NCBI GenBank assembly: GCA_003218525.1
Contig: QHNU01000117.1
Coordinates: 1-5,118, forward strand
Direction: 5' to 3'
DNA: 5,118 nt
DNA from: Verrucomicrobiota bacterium
GTDB lineage: Bacteria > Verrucomicrobiota > Verrucomicrobiia > Chthoniobacterales > UBA10450
The notes under the pieces were generated by a model. That model was not told where the DNA came from, ran no database searches, and was given only the letters and a program-made list of their open reading frames with translations. Shown here piece after piece: positions 1-5,118 of this stretch. Numbering within the stretch: the stretch's first letter is position 1; each line of letters starts with the position of its first letter. The position numbers and the translations under genes are program-made.

Positions 1-1
1 G

Positions 2-106
2 TTCGACTTCAATAACGATGGGACGACTGATCAGAAAGATCTGGATATCGTGCTGCAGCACTTCGGAGATAACTGCCTGGCGACCGCCCCTGGAAAGCGG
101 CAGTGA
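2..106 (+). CDS. C-terminal end of an EF-hand/dockerin-type calcium-loop protein (partial, 5' end outside window)
   Basis: Frame 2 is open from the window edge to a TGA at 104-106 and gives the last 34 residues of a protein that begins outside the window. Residues 2-13 of this piece fit the twelve-residue calcium loop exactly: Asp, Asn, Asp, Gly, Asp and Asp fall at loop positions 1, 3, 5, 6, 9 and 12 (DFNNDGTTDQKD). The run LDIVLQHFG follows, which is the helix-plus-FG ending seen in dockerin-like repeats at the C-termini of many secreted Planctomycetota and Verrucomicrobiota proteins. In those proteins the repeat binds calcium and may help anchor or cross-link an extracellular enzyme or adhesin. 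The catalytic or structural part is not visible, so the overall function cannot be named. A short polar tail (DNCLATAPGKRQ) ends the protein. I see no clear terminator behind it. Confidence 0.68.
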   Translation, partial: FDFNNDGTTDQKDLDIVLQHFGDNCLATAPGKRQ

Positions 107-251
107 TCGTGCCACCCGGGAACGGACACCTTCTTTAGCGGTAGGATTTGTCTACGGATGTTTTGCTAAAACAACCGCGGGACCACAGTGCCGACGAAGT
201 TGACGAGAAAGTGGCCGACTGCAGAATCCCTCGCGAAGATTTGAGCCTTAC
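107..251. other. Intergenic stretch with no recognisable gene
   Basis: This spacer separates the dockerin-like gene end from the repeat in front of the antiporter gene. No convincing reading frame, RNA gene or promoter is visible. The only local structure is a weak GTTTT-GCT-AAAAC hairpin near 163-175, with five A/T-rich pairs and no T-tract, which is not enough to call a terminator. Confidence 0.5.
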
Positions 252-285
252 TCACTCCTTATCCGGATAAGGGCCTGTGCCGCCT
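252..285. repeat. Imperfect 34-bp repeat, copy 1, with a perfect 16-bp palindrome
   Basis: Positions 252-285 match 1701-1734 at 29 of 34 bases in the same orientation (mismatches at 259, 267, 273, 277 and 283). Weaker similarity reaches left to about 243. Copy 1 contains the perfect palindrome CCTTATCCGGATAAGG at 257-272, which copy 2 has lost through two changes. Read on the minus strand, both copies encode a short tail G-P-Y-P-D-x-E followed by TGA. The element could therefore be a mobile intergenic repeat or a piece of coding sequence. Only two of the five differences are silent in that frame, so there is little sign of coding constraint. Copy 1 overlaps the first candidate start codon (277) of the antiporter gene. 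Confidence 0.6.
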
Positions 286-1539
286 GTGGCGATGAAACGG
301 TCGATCCGCGCGGTGATGACGGGCAGCGGTACCCGAGCCGGTCAGGAAATTGTCCCGCCCAGACCGGCGTTCAGAGGTCGATACTCGGCAGTCGTATCCA
401 CAAATTTCGTCGACTTAGCAGGGATAAATCGTGAAATTCTCAGACGTCTGAAAGTTAAACCGTCTCTCGACTGGCTCCTTATCTTCGTTCCGCTCGCGAT
501 CATTCTGCGTTTCTGGCCGGGAAGTATCAGTCCGACTGCGCTCTTTGTTTGCTCCGCTCTCGGCATCATTCCGGTCGCGGGCTGGATCGGGCGCGCCACT
601 GAAGCGCTTGCCGCCCGCGTCGGAGAAGGCCTGGGCGGATTGCTCAATGCCACTTTCGGGAATGCCGCCGAGCTGATCATCGCCGGGATTGCGCTCGCCA
701 AAGGCCTGACCAATGTCGTGAAAGCCTCCATTACCGGGTCGATCATCGGCAACGTGCTGCTGGTGCTCGGCCTCTCCATTCTGTTCGGCGGCGTGAGATA
801 CAAAGAACAGTATTTCAACCGCGCCGGCGCGCGCACTTCCGTCGTCTCGCTCTCGCTGGCCGCGATCGGTCTCATCATCCCGACAGTTTTTCACCTGACC
901 GCTTATTCCAGTCCCGCTGGCTGGAGCGCGTTGGTTGAGCAGAAACTCTCGGTAGGCATCGCCGTCATCCTGTTTCTGACCTACTTCTGCGTGCTCGGTT
1001 TCTCGCTCGGGACCCACAAATATTTCTTCCAATGCGGTGAGGAACATGTGGAGGAAACAGCCAGGGAATGGTCGAGCGGCAAAGCAGTAACCATCCTGCT
1101 CATCGCTACCTCCTTCGTCGCCCTGCTTTCGGAGTTTCTCGTCGGCACGATCGAAAACGTCCGGCACTCCCTTGGTCTGACCGAAGTGTTTATCGGCGTT
1201 ATCGTGGTCGCGATTGTGGGTAACGCGGCCGAGCACTCGACCGCCATTCTGATGGCGATGAAAAACAAAATGAACCTGAGCGTCGGCATCGCGATCGGTT
1301 CCAGTCTGCAAATCGCGCTTTTCGTCGCCCCGGTGCTGATTTTTCTCTCCTATCTTCTTGGACGGCGAATGGACCTGGAATTCTCGCTCCCGGAAGTTTG
1401 CGCGGTCGTGGCTTCGGTCTACATCCTCTTTCAGATCAGCGGAGACGGCGAAACCAACTGGATCGAAGGCGTCCAACTTCTCTCGCTCTATGCGATTCTC
1501 GGGATTCTTTTCTTTTATCTACCGGAGCCGCGGCATTGA
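277..1539 (+). CDS. cax: Calcium/proton antiporter, CaCA superfamily, CAX family
   Basis: This integral membrane protein is predicted to export Ca2+ (or a related divalent cation) in exchange for protons across the inner membrane. Both CAX signature repeats are intact. Repeat c-1 lies around residues 116-165, with GNAAE at 128-132. Repeat c-2 lies around residues 303-350, with GNAAEH at 315-320. Glu132 and Glu319 are the expected ion-binding acids. About ten to eleven hydrophobic segments run from residue 65 to 416, with a short acidic linker (residues 254-261, EEHVEE) between the two halves, as in the family. Length (420) is slightly over the usual 350-400, and the excess is at the N-terminus. 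Family-like sequence begins only near residue 52 (REILRRLKVKPS). Candidate starts are GTG 277, ATG 292, GTG 313 and ATG 316. AAGGG at 269-273 precedes 277 but lies inside a repeat. The gene appears monocistronic. The family is clear; the exact cation and the start are not. Confidence 0.9.
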   Translation: MPPVAMKRSIRAVMTGSGTRAGQEIVPPRPAFRGRYSAVVSTNFVDLAGINREILRRLKVKPSLDWLLIFVPLAIILRFWPGSISPTALFVCSALGIIPVAGWIGRATEALAARVGEGLGGLLNATFGNAAELIIAGIALAKGLTNVVKASITGSIIGNVLLVLGLSILFGGVRYKEQYFNRAGARTSVVSLSLAAIGLIIPTVFHLTAYSSPAGWSALVEQKLSVGIAVILFLTYFCVLGFSLGTHKYFFQCGEEHVEETAREWSSGKAVTILLIATSFVALLSEFLVGTIENVRHSLGLTEVFIGVIVVAIVGNAAEHSTAILMAMKNKMNLSVGIAIGSSLQIALFVAPVLIFLSYLLGRRMDLEFSLPEVCAVVASVYILFQISGDGETNWIEGVQLLSLYAILGILFFYLPEPRH

Positions 1540-1584
1540 GAGGAAGGAGCAGGCAGCACGGAGTAGGGATACGGCTCAGATTAG

Positions 1585-1607
1585 CTCGAATGCTTAAAGC
1601 ATTCGAG
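1585..1607. terminator. Perfect hairpin-forming palindrome between convergent genes (terminator-like, no T-tract)
   Basis: CTCGAATGCTT (1585-1595) and its exact reverse complement (1597-1607) flank a single A. As RNA this gives ten pairs closed by a three-base loop. It lies 45 bases after the antiporter stop and in front of the end of the minus-strand Mrr-N fragment, where a two-way terminator would be expected. Neither side has a run of T, so factor-independent termination is doubtful. A dimeric protein-binding site is the alternative. Confidence 0.4.
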
Positions 1608-1700
1608 TGGTTGCGGTGCGAGAGTGAATGGGTGCATTTTGATCATGCGACCATTCACGATCGCAGGGCATAATTGCTCCCTGAAAAACCGGAGACCTAG

Positions 1701-1734
1701 TCACTCCATATCCGGGTAAGGACCTTTGCCGACT
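1701..1734. repeat. Imperfect 34-bp repeat, copy 2
   Basis: This is the second copy of the element at 252-285 (29 of 34 identical, same orientation). Its right edge at 1734 coincides with the last Mrr-N-like codon of the minus-strand fragment, whose Trp64 codon occupies 1735-1737. The central palindrome is decayed here (CCATATCCGGGTAAGG). Placement next to a truncated gene suggests either that the element inserted there or that recombination at such elements joined two segments. No transposase gene is present. Confidence 0.58.
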
Positions 1735-1926
1735 CCACTGAACTAAATTGTGCCAGCGGAACGTGGAAGGACTGCTCGGCAGTCGCGCAGCTAAAACTTC
1801 CTCGGTCAGCTGAGTGAAAATCTTCGCGAGGCGCGGGTAGAGCTCCTTCGGCTCCGCCTTACCGCCAAGGTCATGCAATGCTTTCAATAGCGGCAATTCG
1901 ATCTCGTTTTGTTTCGGGAAGCTCAT
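1735..1926 (-). pseudogene. Truncated Mrr N-terminal winged-helix domain gene
   Basis: The minus-strand frame opens with ATG at 1926-1924, preceded by AGGAG (complement of 1931-1935) at a good ribosome-binding distance. The first 64 residues look like the Mrr_N winged-helix domain found at the front of Mrr-type restriction proteins. Recognisable pieces are PKQNEIELPLLKAL (4-17), the Leu-Gly-Gly turn (20-22), LTEE..AARLPS (40-51) and STFRWHNLVQW (54-64). After Trp64 the family resemblance ends at the repeat. The frame continues to 1594 with unrelated sequence (total 110 codons). The wing of the domain, and the catalytic Mrr nuclease domain that is often C-terminal in this family, are absent. 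It is most likely a remnant. A short stand-alone DNA-binding protein using the 110-codon frame is possible but less likely. It is divergent from the NERD gene, with 87 bases between the chosen starts. Confidence 0.62.
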
Positions 1927-1947
1927 CGTGCTCCTGCTTATAGCCGT

Positions 1948-1960
1948 TCACTAGAAGTGA
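1948..1960. promoter_or_regulatory. Small inverted repeat in the divergent spacer (possible operator)
   Basis: TCACT-AGA-AGTGA is a perfect five-base inverted repeat, centred in the 87-base spacer between the divergently read Mrr-N fragment and the NERD gene. Its position suits an operator for one or both promoters. Arms this short also arise by chance, and no matching second copy is seen. Confidence 0.18.
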
Positions 1961-2013
1961 TCACAAGACTTACAGCGGTATGGGATGGCACAAAACTCGC
2001 AGCGATTCGATGC

Positions 2014-2768
2014 ATGTTCCAGAACAAACCCAAGCTGAGATTGCCTAAAGTGCACCGCCGAGCTGGCGAATCGCTGCGTAGAAAGCGAGAGACCCTCGTC
2101 GACGAGAATTTGCCTCCAATCGTCTTCTTGCCGTTTCTCTTCTGGTTCATTTACGTCATTCAGCAGATTCAGGAGGTGACGCATGCCGGACCTGCACCGC
2201 GTCTTTGGCTTTGCGTTGCGATCGTGGTGACCGGCGGTGCCGCTATATCGTTCCTACGCCTCATTCCAGTGGCGCGGCGGCTGAATCGAGGTGAACGCGG
2301 TGAGCAACACGTCGCCGACACACTCGAAGAGCTGCGGACTGACGGCTACAAACCCGTTCACGACATCATCGGCAAGAATTTCAATGTGGACCACGTTCTC
2401 GTCGGACCTGGCGGCGTATTCGCTATCGAAACGAAGTTCCGCAGCGGCAAAGGCGAAATCACTTTTCAAAACGGGGAAGGGTTGTTTGTGGGTGGCTTTC
2501 CCGAAGACGAGACTGCATCAAGCAAGCGCGTGCAAATGCTGCGGCTGTAAGTCGACTGATCGAAGAGAACTGCGGCAGACGTGAGTGGGTAACACCGCTT
2601 GTTGTGTTCGTCGGTGAATGGCGCATCAAAGATGATTGGCGCGACACGGACACGCGCGTCTTTACGCCACATCGCCTGGCGCGTTACATCCGAAATCAGC
2701 AGCCGATATTAAAACGCGGCGAAATCGATCTGATCGCATCGCATTTAGAGCGGTCGGCGAGAACCTGA
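2014..2768 (+). pseudogene. Membrane-anchored NERD-domain nuclease-like protein, broken by one frameshift
   Basis: The NERD domain is a PD-(D/E)XK-like nuclease-related fold; the cellular role of such membrane-linked proteins is poorly known. Numbering from ATG 2014, two hydrophobic segments (about residues 35-52 and 64-82) precede the domain. GERGEQHV begins at residue 93. The catalytic-type residues are visible as Glu97, Asp126 (in NVDHVLVGP), and Glu139 and Lys141 in IETK. The first frame stops at 2548-2550 just after the domain core. The expected continuation (IKQARANAAA, then REWVTPLVVFVGEW, then ARYIRNQQPI) lies in another frame from 2517 to a TGA at 2766-2768, 83 codons long. One base missing around 2503-2516 explains the break. 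The frame is also open upstream to a TTG at 1909, but that overlaps the Mrr-N start, so 2014 is preferred. This is either a recent pseudogene or a sequencing error, because both halves are otherwise well preserved. Confidence 0.78.
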
Positions 2769-2780
2769 CGCGCACATCCC

Positions 2781-2810
2781 AGCCGACCATGATGATGATC
2801 GGCTTTCTTG
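2781..2810 (+). terminator. Likely transcription terminator after the NERD gene
   Basis: AGCCGA (2781-2786) pairs with TCGGCT (2799-2804). Inside, after one mismatch, three more pairs close a GATG loop. The stem is followed by TTCTT. It begins 12 bases after the TGA at 2766-2768, the stop of the frame restored after the NERD frameshift. This supports the view that the gene once ended there. Confidence 0.48.
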
Positions 2811-2998
2811 AGGTTTCCTGTTATTTGGAATGTTTTTGTCGCACACGAAAAATTAAGAACACGACAGTCGCTCAGTTGCCGATGAGCAGGAGCAGGGGGC
2901 AGAACGGAGTCAGTCCTCACTTTTTGCAGTAGCTTCCCTTTCTCTCGATGCGTACCGGCTCGATTTAGCAGCTGCTAACTGCCATTCTTTTTAGCGTT
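2811..2998. other. Intergenic stretch without a gene; holds a 14-bp palindrome
   Basis: No credible coding frame or RNA gene is seen between the NERD terminator and the PhzF-like remnant. The one structured element is TTAGCAGCTGCTAA at 2965-2978, a perfect palindrome followed by T-rich sequence (2986-2992). The stem is short with no loop bases to spare, so a terminator call would be weak. A protein-binding site or chance is equally possible. Confidence 0.4.
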
Positions 2999-3058
2999 AT
3001 GACCGCCCGCAGTTACGAAGTCGTCCAGCTCGATGTGACGACGAGAACAAAGCGGCCG
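2999..3058 (+). pseudogene. Remnant of the 5' end of a PhzF-like gene
   Basis: An ATG at 2999 opens a frame reading MTARSYEVVQLDVTTRT. This resembles the start of PhzF-family epimerase/isomerase-like proteins, which typically open with a β-strand, then VDVFT and a P(L/F)xGN motif. It also matches the frame at 5060: 36 of the first 51 bases agree, and Tyr6-Glu7, Val9-Gln10-Leu11, Val13 and Arg16-Thr17 are shared. After about 20 codons the likeness ends: the expected GNxxAV motif is absent and the frame stops at 3137-3139, inside the end of the opposing cyclase gene. It is therefore a fragment, not a working gene. No Shine-Dalgarno-like sequence precedes it. The family assignment rests on few residues and on its likeness to the right-hand copy. 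Confidence 0.45.
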
Positions 3059-3093
3059 GTCTGCCCCCAGCTTACGCATTGCGCACGCGACTT

Positions 3094-4947
3094 CTATGTC
3101 TGCGGGATGCGTTCGTTGAGCAGCGCGACGAACTGCAGGTAGCGCGGGTGATTCCGCAGCGGGTCAAGGTCCGAGTCGTTCTCGATCCAGTCTCTCCAGA
3201 ACGGGCGTCCGCTGCGAATCACTCGCTCCAGCAGATCGAAAGCCGCGTCATATTCTCCGAGATGACTGTAGACGCACGCAATGTTGTATATTGCTACCGG
3301 GTCTTCCTGCTCGATGGCCTGAGCCCGCGTCGTCCAGTCTTTCGCCCGGTCCTTTTCACCTAGCTCGAGCAGCGCGAGAGCGCCGGCGATGGCAGGCCGG
3401 GGATCTTCGGGATTGACGATAAGCTCGCGCTCGGCCAGCTCGACCGTTTTGCGCGCGGCGGCTTTAGTTTCTTCCTCGCGTCCGAGAGAACGAATCATGT
3501 GAATCATCAGCGCCGGCGGTCTGTAGTCGGCTGGATTGATCTCGGCCGCGCGCTGCAAGAGCTCGACGGCGCGCGCGATCTTGCCCTGCTGAAAAGCTGG
3601 ACGCGCATAGAGGAAGTGGGCCTCGAAGGAATTTGGGTCGAGCGTCAGTCCCCGCTCAAACTCGACATTGGCTTCTTCAAACTTGCGGGCTGCGGAAAGT
3701 GCTACTCCGCGGGCGGTGTGCGCTTCGGCCAGGTTATTGTCCAGCGCCAGCGCCTTGGCTGAGGTCTCGAAGATCTGTTGGAGCGGAATGTCGGCCTGAT
3801 ACATCATGTAGAGCCAGGCATCGCAATGAGCGATTCCCGCATAGGCCCGCGCATAGTTGGCATCGAGCTCAACCGCTTTGACAAACATGCGGCGGGCGAG
3901 CTCGTAGTAGCGTTTTGAGTGGCGGTAGAGGAACTCGCGGCCTCGCAAGTAGTAGGTGTAAGCTTCCACGTTCTCGGTCGGGGCCTGGCCGATCGATTCC
4001 TTTTCTTGCGGCAGTAGCTTCACTTTTAGCTGCCCCACAATAGCGTGAGTGATCTCGTCCTGGATCGCGAAGATATCGGTGAGGTCGCGATCGAAACGTT
4101 CCGCCCAGATATGACTGCCGTCGCTGCTGTTGACCAGCTGGCCGGTGACGCGGACGCGCGCGCCGGCTTTGCGCACACTGCCCTCGACAATGAAGTCGAC
4201 GCCAAGCTCTTTGCCGACCGTCTGCACCTTCACGGCCTTGCCTTTGTAGGAGAAGGAGGTGTTGCGCGCCATCACCGACAGTCCTGAAATCTTGGACAGG
4301 TCGGTGATGATATCTTCCGTGATTCCGTCGCTGAAGTATTCCTGCTCCGGGTCGCCGCTCATGTTGGCGAATGGCAAGACCGCAATCGTTGGTTTCTCTC
4401 GTTTCGCTGAAGGCATCGCGCCGGAATGTGGTTCCTCGAGTAGAATATTGTAAACGCGGATCGGCTTCTCAATGTTCTTAAGCTGCAGTTCGCCGCGATC
4501 TTCCAGCGCCAGCTCGAGCCGATTTCCGATCTGATCGCGCACCGATTGAGAGACAGCGATGCCTCCGGGGATTGCCACGCCCTCCAGGCGCGCCGCCACA
4601 TTCACCCCATCGCCATAGATGTCCTCGCCGTCGACAATGACGTCGCCGAGATTCACGCCCATACGGAATTCAAGTCGGCGCTCAGGCGCGAGCTTGCGAC
4701 TGTCCGCTTTGATGTTGCGTTGCATGTCCACAGCGCACGCCACTGCGCCCACGACGCTGGGAAATTCCGCCAGCAAGCCGTCGCCCGTAACCTTCACAAT
4801 TCGCCCGCGATGTTCAGTGATTTTGCGCTCGATGATCTCGGAATGGAGTTGTTTGAGCTGGGCTAGTGTGCCGGCTTCATCGCTGCCCATGAGGCGGCTG
4901 TATCCCACCACGTCAGCGGCAAGAATCGCACTGAGACGACGTTCCAC
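3094..4947 (-). CDS. Class III adenylate cyclase with TolB/FlgO-like domain and TPR repeats
   Basis: The predicted reaction is ATP to cyclic AMP plus pyrophosphate, in the cytoplasm; no signal peptide or membrane segment is seen. The N-terminal class III domain (about 1-168) keeps the full catalytic set. Metal ligands are Asp12 (ILAADVVGYSRLMG) and Asp56 (KVTGDG). Adenine-selecting residues are Lys52 and Asp109. Transition-state residues are Asn116 and Arg120 (in GVNVAARLEG). The Lys/Asp pair predicts ATP rather than GTP. Residues 187-315 (IAVLPFANMSGDPEQEYFSDG, onward to AERFDRDLTDIFAIQDEI) match the TolB-N/FlgO-like module common in these proteins. Residues 330-610 form several TPR-like helical pairs, probably a protein-binding sensor arm. 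The start is a GTG at 4947. It fits the family (ERRLSAILAADV) and a stop lies ten codons upstream, but no clear ribosome-binding site is seen. Length 617 is typical. The gene is alone and divergent from the PhzF-like gene. The input signal is unknown. Confidence 0.9.
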   Translation of the reverse strand: MERRLSAILAADVVGYSRLMGSDEAGTLAQLKQLHSEIIERKITEHRGRIVKVTGDGLLAEFPSVVGAVACAVDMQRNIKADSRKLAPERRLEFRMGVNLGDVIVDGEDIYGDGVNVAARLEGVAIPGGIAVSQSVRDQIGNRLELALEDRGELQLKNIEKPIRVYNILLEEPHSGAMPSAKREKPTIAVLPFANMSGDPEQEYFSDGITEDIITDLSKISGLSVMARNTSFSYKGKAVKVQTVGKELGVDFIVEGSVRKAGARVRVTGQLVNSSDGSHIWAERFDRDLTDIFAIQDEITHAIVGQLKVKLLPQEKESIGQAPTENVEAYTYYLRGREFLYRHSKRYYELARRMFVKAVELDANYARAYAGIAHCDAWLYMMYQADIPLQQIFETSAKALALDNNLAEAHTARGVALSAARKFEEANVEFERGLTLDPNSFEAHFLYARPAFQQGKIARAVELLQRAAEINPADYRPPALMIHMIRSLGREEETKAAARKTVELAERELIVNPEDPRPAIAGALALLELGEKDRAKDWTTRAQAIEQEDPVAIYNIACVYSHLGEYDAAFDLLERVIRSGRPFWRDWIENDSDLDPLRNHPRYLQFVALLNERIPQT

Positions 4948-5059
4948 GATGGGCAGGATACGCTCGCGAAATCATCAAACAAGCAGCCGGAGCCCTCAGA
5001 GGGTTTACGTGCGGTTTTGCCGTGTTCGACTTCGCCGCCGGCAACAATAACGTCGAACT
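4948..5059. promoter_or_regulatory. Divergent spacer between cyclase and PhzF-like gene
   Basis: These 112 bases must hold the promoters of both the leftward cyclase and the rightward PhzF-like gene. No strong consensus promoter could be picked out by eye. There are two inverted repeats: CCCTC-A-GAGGG (4993-5003), and GTTCGAC (5024-5030) with GTCGAAC (5052-5058), the latter ending one base before the ATG at 5060. No Shine-Dalgarno sequence precedes that ATG. Confidence 0.35.
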
Positions 5060-5118
5060 ATGAACCCGCGCGCTTACGAATTCGTCCAGCTTGGTGTCTT
5101 CGCGCGCACACCGTTGAC
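5060..5118 (+). CDS. Start of a PhzF-family protein (partial, 3' end outside window)
   Basis: The ATG at 5060 opens a frame that runs off the window after 19 complete codons: MNPRAYEFVQLGVFARTPL. The pattern, a short β-strand with Phe/Val-Gln-Leu, then x-Val-Phe and a Thr-Pro-Leu, is that of the first strand of PhzF-family proteins. These usually read VDVFTxxPLxGNxxAV. Here a Gly stands where Asp is usual. Members are two-domain, diaminopimelate-epimerase-like isomerases, one of which acts in phenazine synthesis; most have no known substrate. The identification is tentative because only 19 residues are visible. It gains support from the similar remnant at 2999. The gene is divergent from the cyclase, with a seven-base inverted repeat directly in front of the start. 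Confidence 0.5.
   Translation, partial: MNPRAYEFVQLGVFARTPL

Noticed and set aside
342..1476. Long minus-strand open frames opposite the antiporter gene (342-878, 415-1476, 981-1289).
   Set aside because: They are low-complexity, charged or Ser/Thr-rich shadows of the antiporter coding sequence with no recognisable domain.
231..1832. Twelve-base inverted match CCTCGCGAAGAT (about 231-242) with ATCTTCGCGAGG (about 1819-1832).
   Set aside because: A match of this length is expected by chance in 5 kb when both strands are compared, and one copy lies within Mrr-N codons.
1937..1966. Sigma-70-like promoter on the minus strand for the Mrr-N fragment (TTGTGA, 18-base spacer, TATAAG).
   Set aside because: The -10 box is only ten bases from the ATG, so the transcript would start after the good AGGAG ribosome-binding site. 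The two signals exclude each other, and promoter rules for this lineage are uncertain.
1909..2013. Upstream TTG start at 1909 for the NERD gene.
   Set aside because: It overlaps the well-supported ATG of the divergent Mrr-N fragment, and the added residues do not look like the family. ATG 2014 gives a natural N-terminus.
2636..2932. Plus-strand open frame across the 3' half of the NERD gene.
   Set aside because: The adjoining frame carries the NERD C-terminal sequence; this one is its shadow and runs past the terminator-like hairpin.
1..5033. The window opens with GTTCGACTTC, also present at 5024-5033.
   Set aside because: A ten-base match is expected by chance. The left copy is part of the coding sequence for the calcium loop.
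4045..5050. Plus-strand open frames across the cyclase gene, including the one from 4619 to 5050.
   Set aside because: They are antisense shadows of a gene with clear domains. Their products are Arg/Ser-rich and match no family I recognise.

Overview
The window is a moderately GC-rich bacterial chromosomal segment with a mixed, partly decayed gene content. A soil-type Verrucomicrobiota (Chthoniobacterales-like) source is my best guess. It rests on gene style: an EF-hand/dockerin-like protein tail, Mrr-N and NERD proteins with this wording, and a cyclase–TPR protein. No marker gene is present, and an acidobacterial or other soil source cannot be excluded.

Layout from left to right. (1) Positions 2-106 are the last 34 codons of a protein ending in a textbook EF-hand/dockerin-type calcium loop. 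(2) After about 150 bases without a gene comes a full cation/proton antiporter of the CaCA/CAX family (277-1539, +). Its true start is uncertain. A perfect 23-base palindrome follows it at 1585-1607. (3) Facing it on the minus strand is a truncated gene (1735-1926) holding only the first part of an Mrr N-terminal winged-helix domain. Its homology stops where one copy of an imperfect 34-bp repeat begins (1701-1734). The other copy (252-285) covers the annotated start of the antiporter gene. (4) Divergent from the Mrr-N fragment is a membrane-anchored NERD nuclease-like gene (2014-2768, +) broken by one frameshift near 2503-2516. A terminator-like hairpin follows its restored stop. (5) Positions 2769-3093 hold no intact gene, but 2999-3058 is recognisable as the first 20 or so codons of a PhzF-like gene. 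(6) A 617-residue class III adenylate cyclase fused to a TolB/FlgO-like domain and TPR repeats fills 3094-4947 on the minus strand. (7) Divergent from it, a second and better preserved PhzF-like start (5060) runs off the right edge.

The antiporter and the cyclase look functional. The Mrr-N fragment, the NERD gene and the left PhzF piece look like remnants. I see no obvious multi-gene system. The most informative structures are the cyclase bracketed by two same-direction PhzF-like starts, and the repeat pair whose edges coincide with gene damage and with an ambiguous start codon. The genes do not form one operon: directions alternate and each seems to be its own transcription unit.
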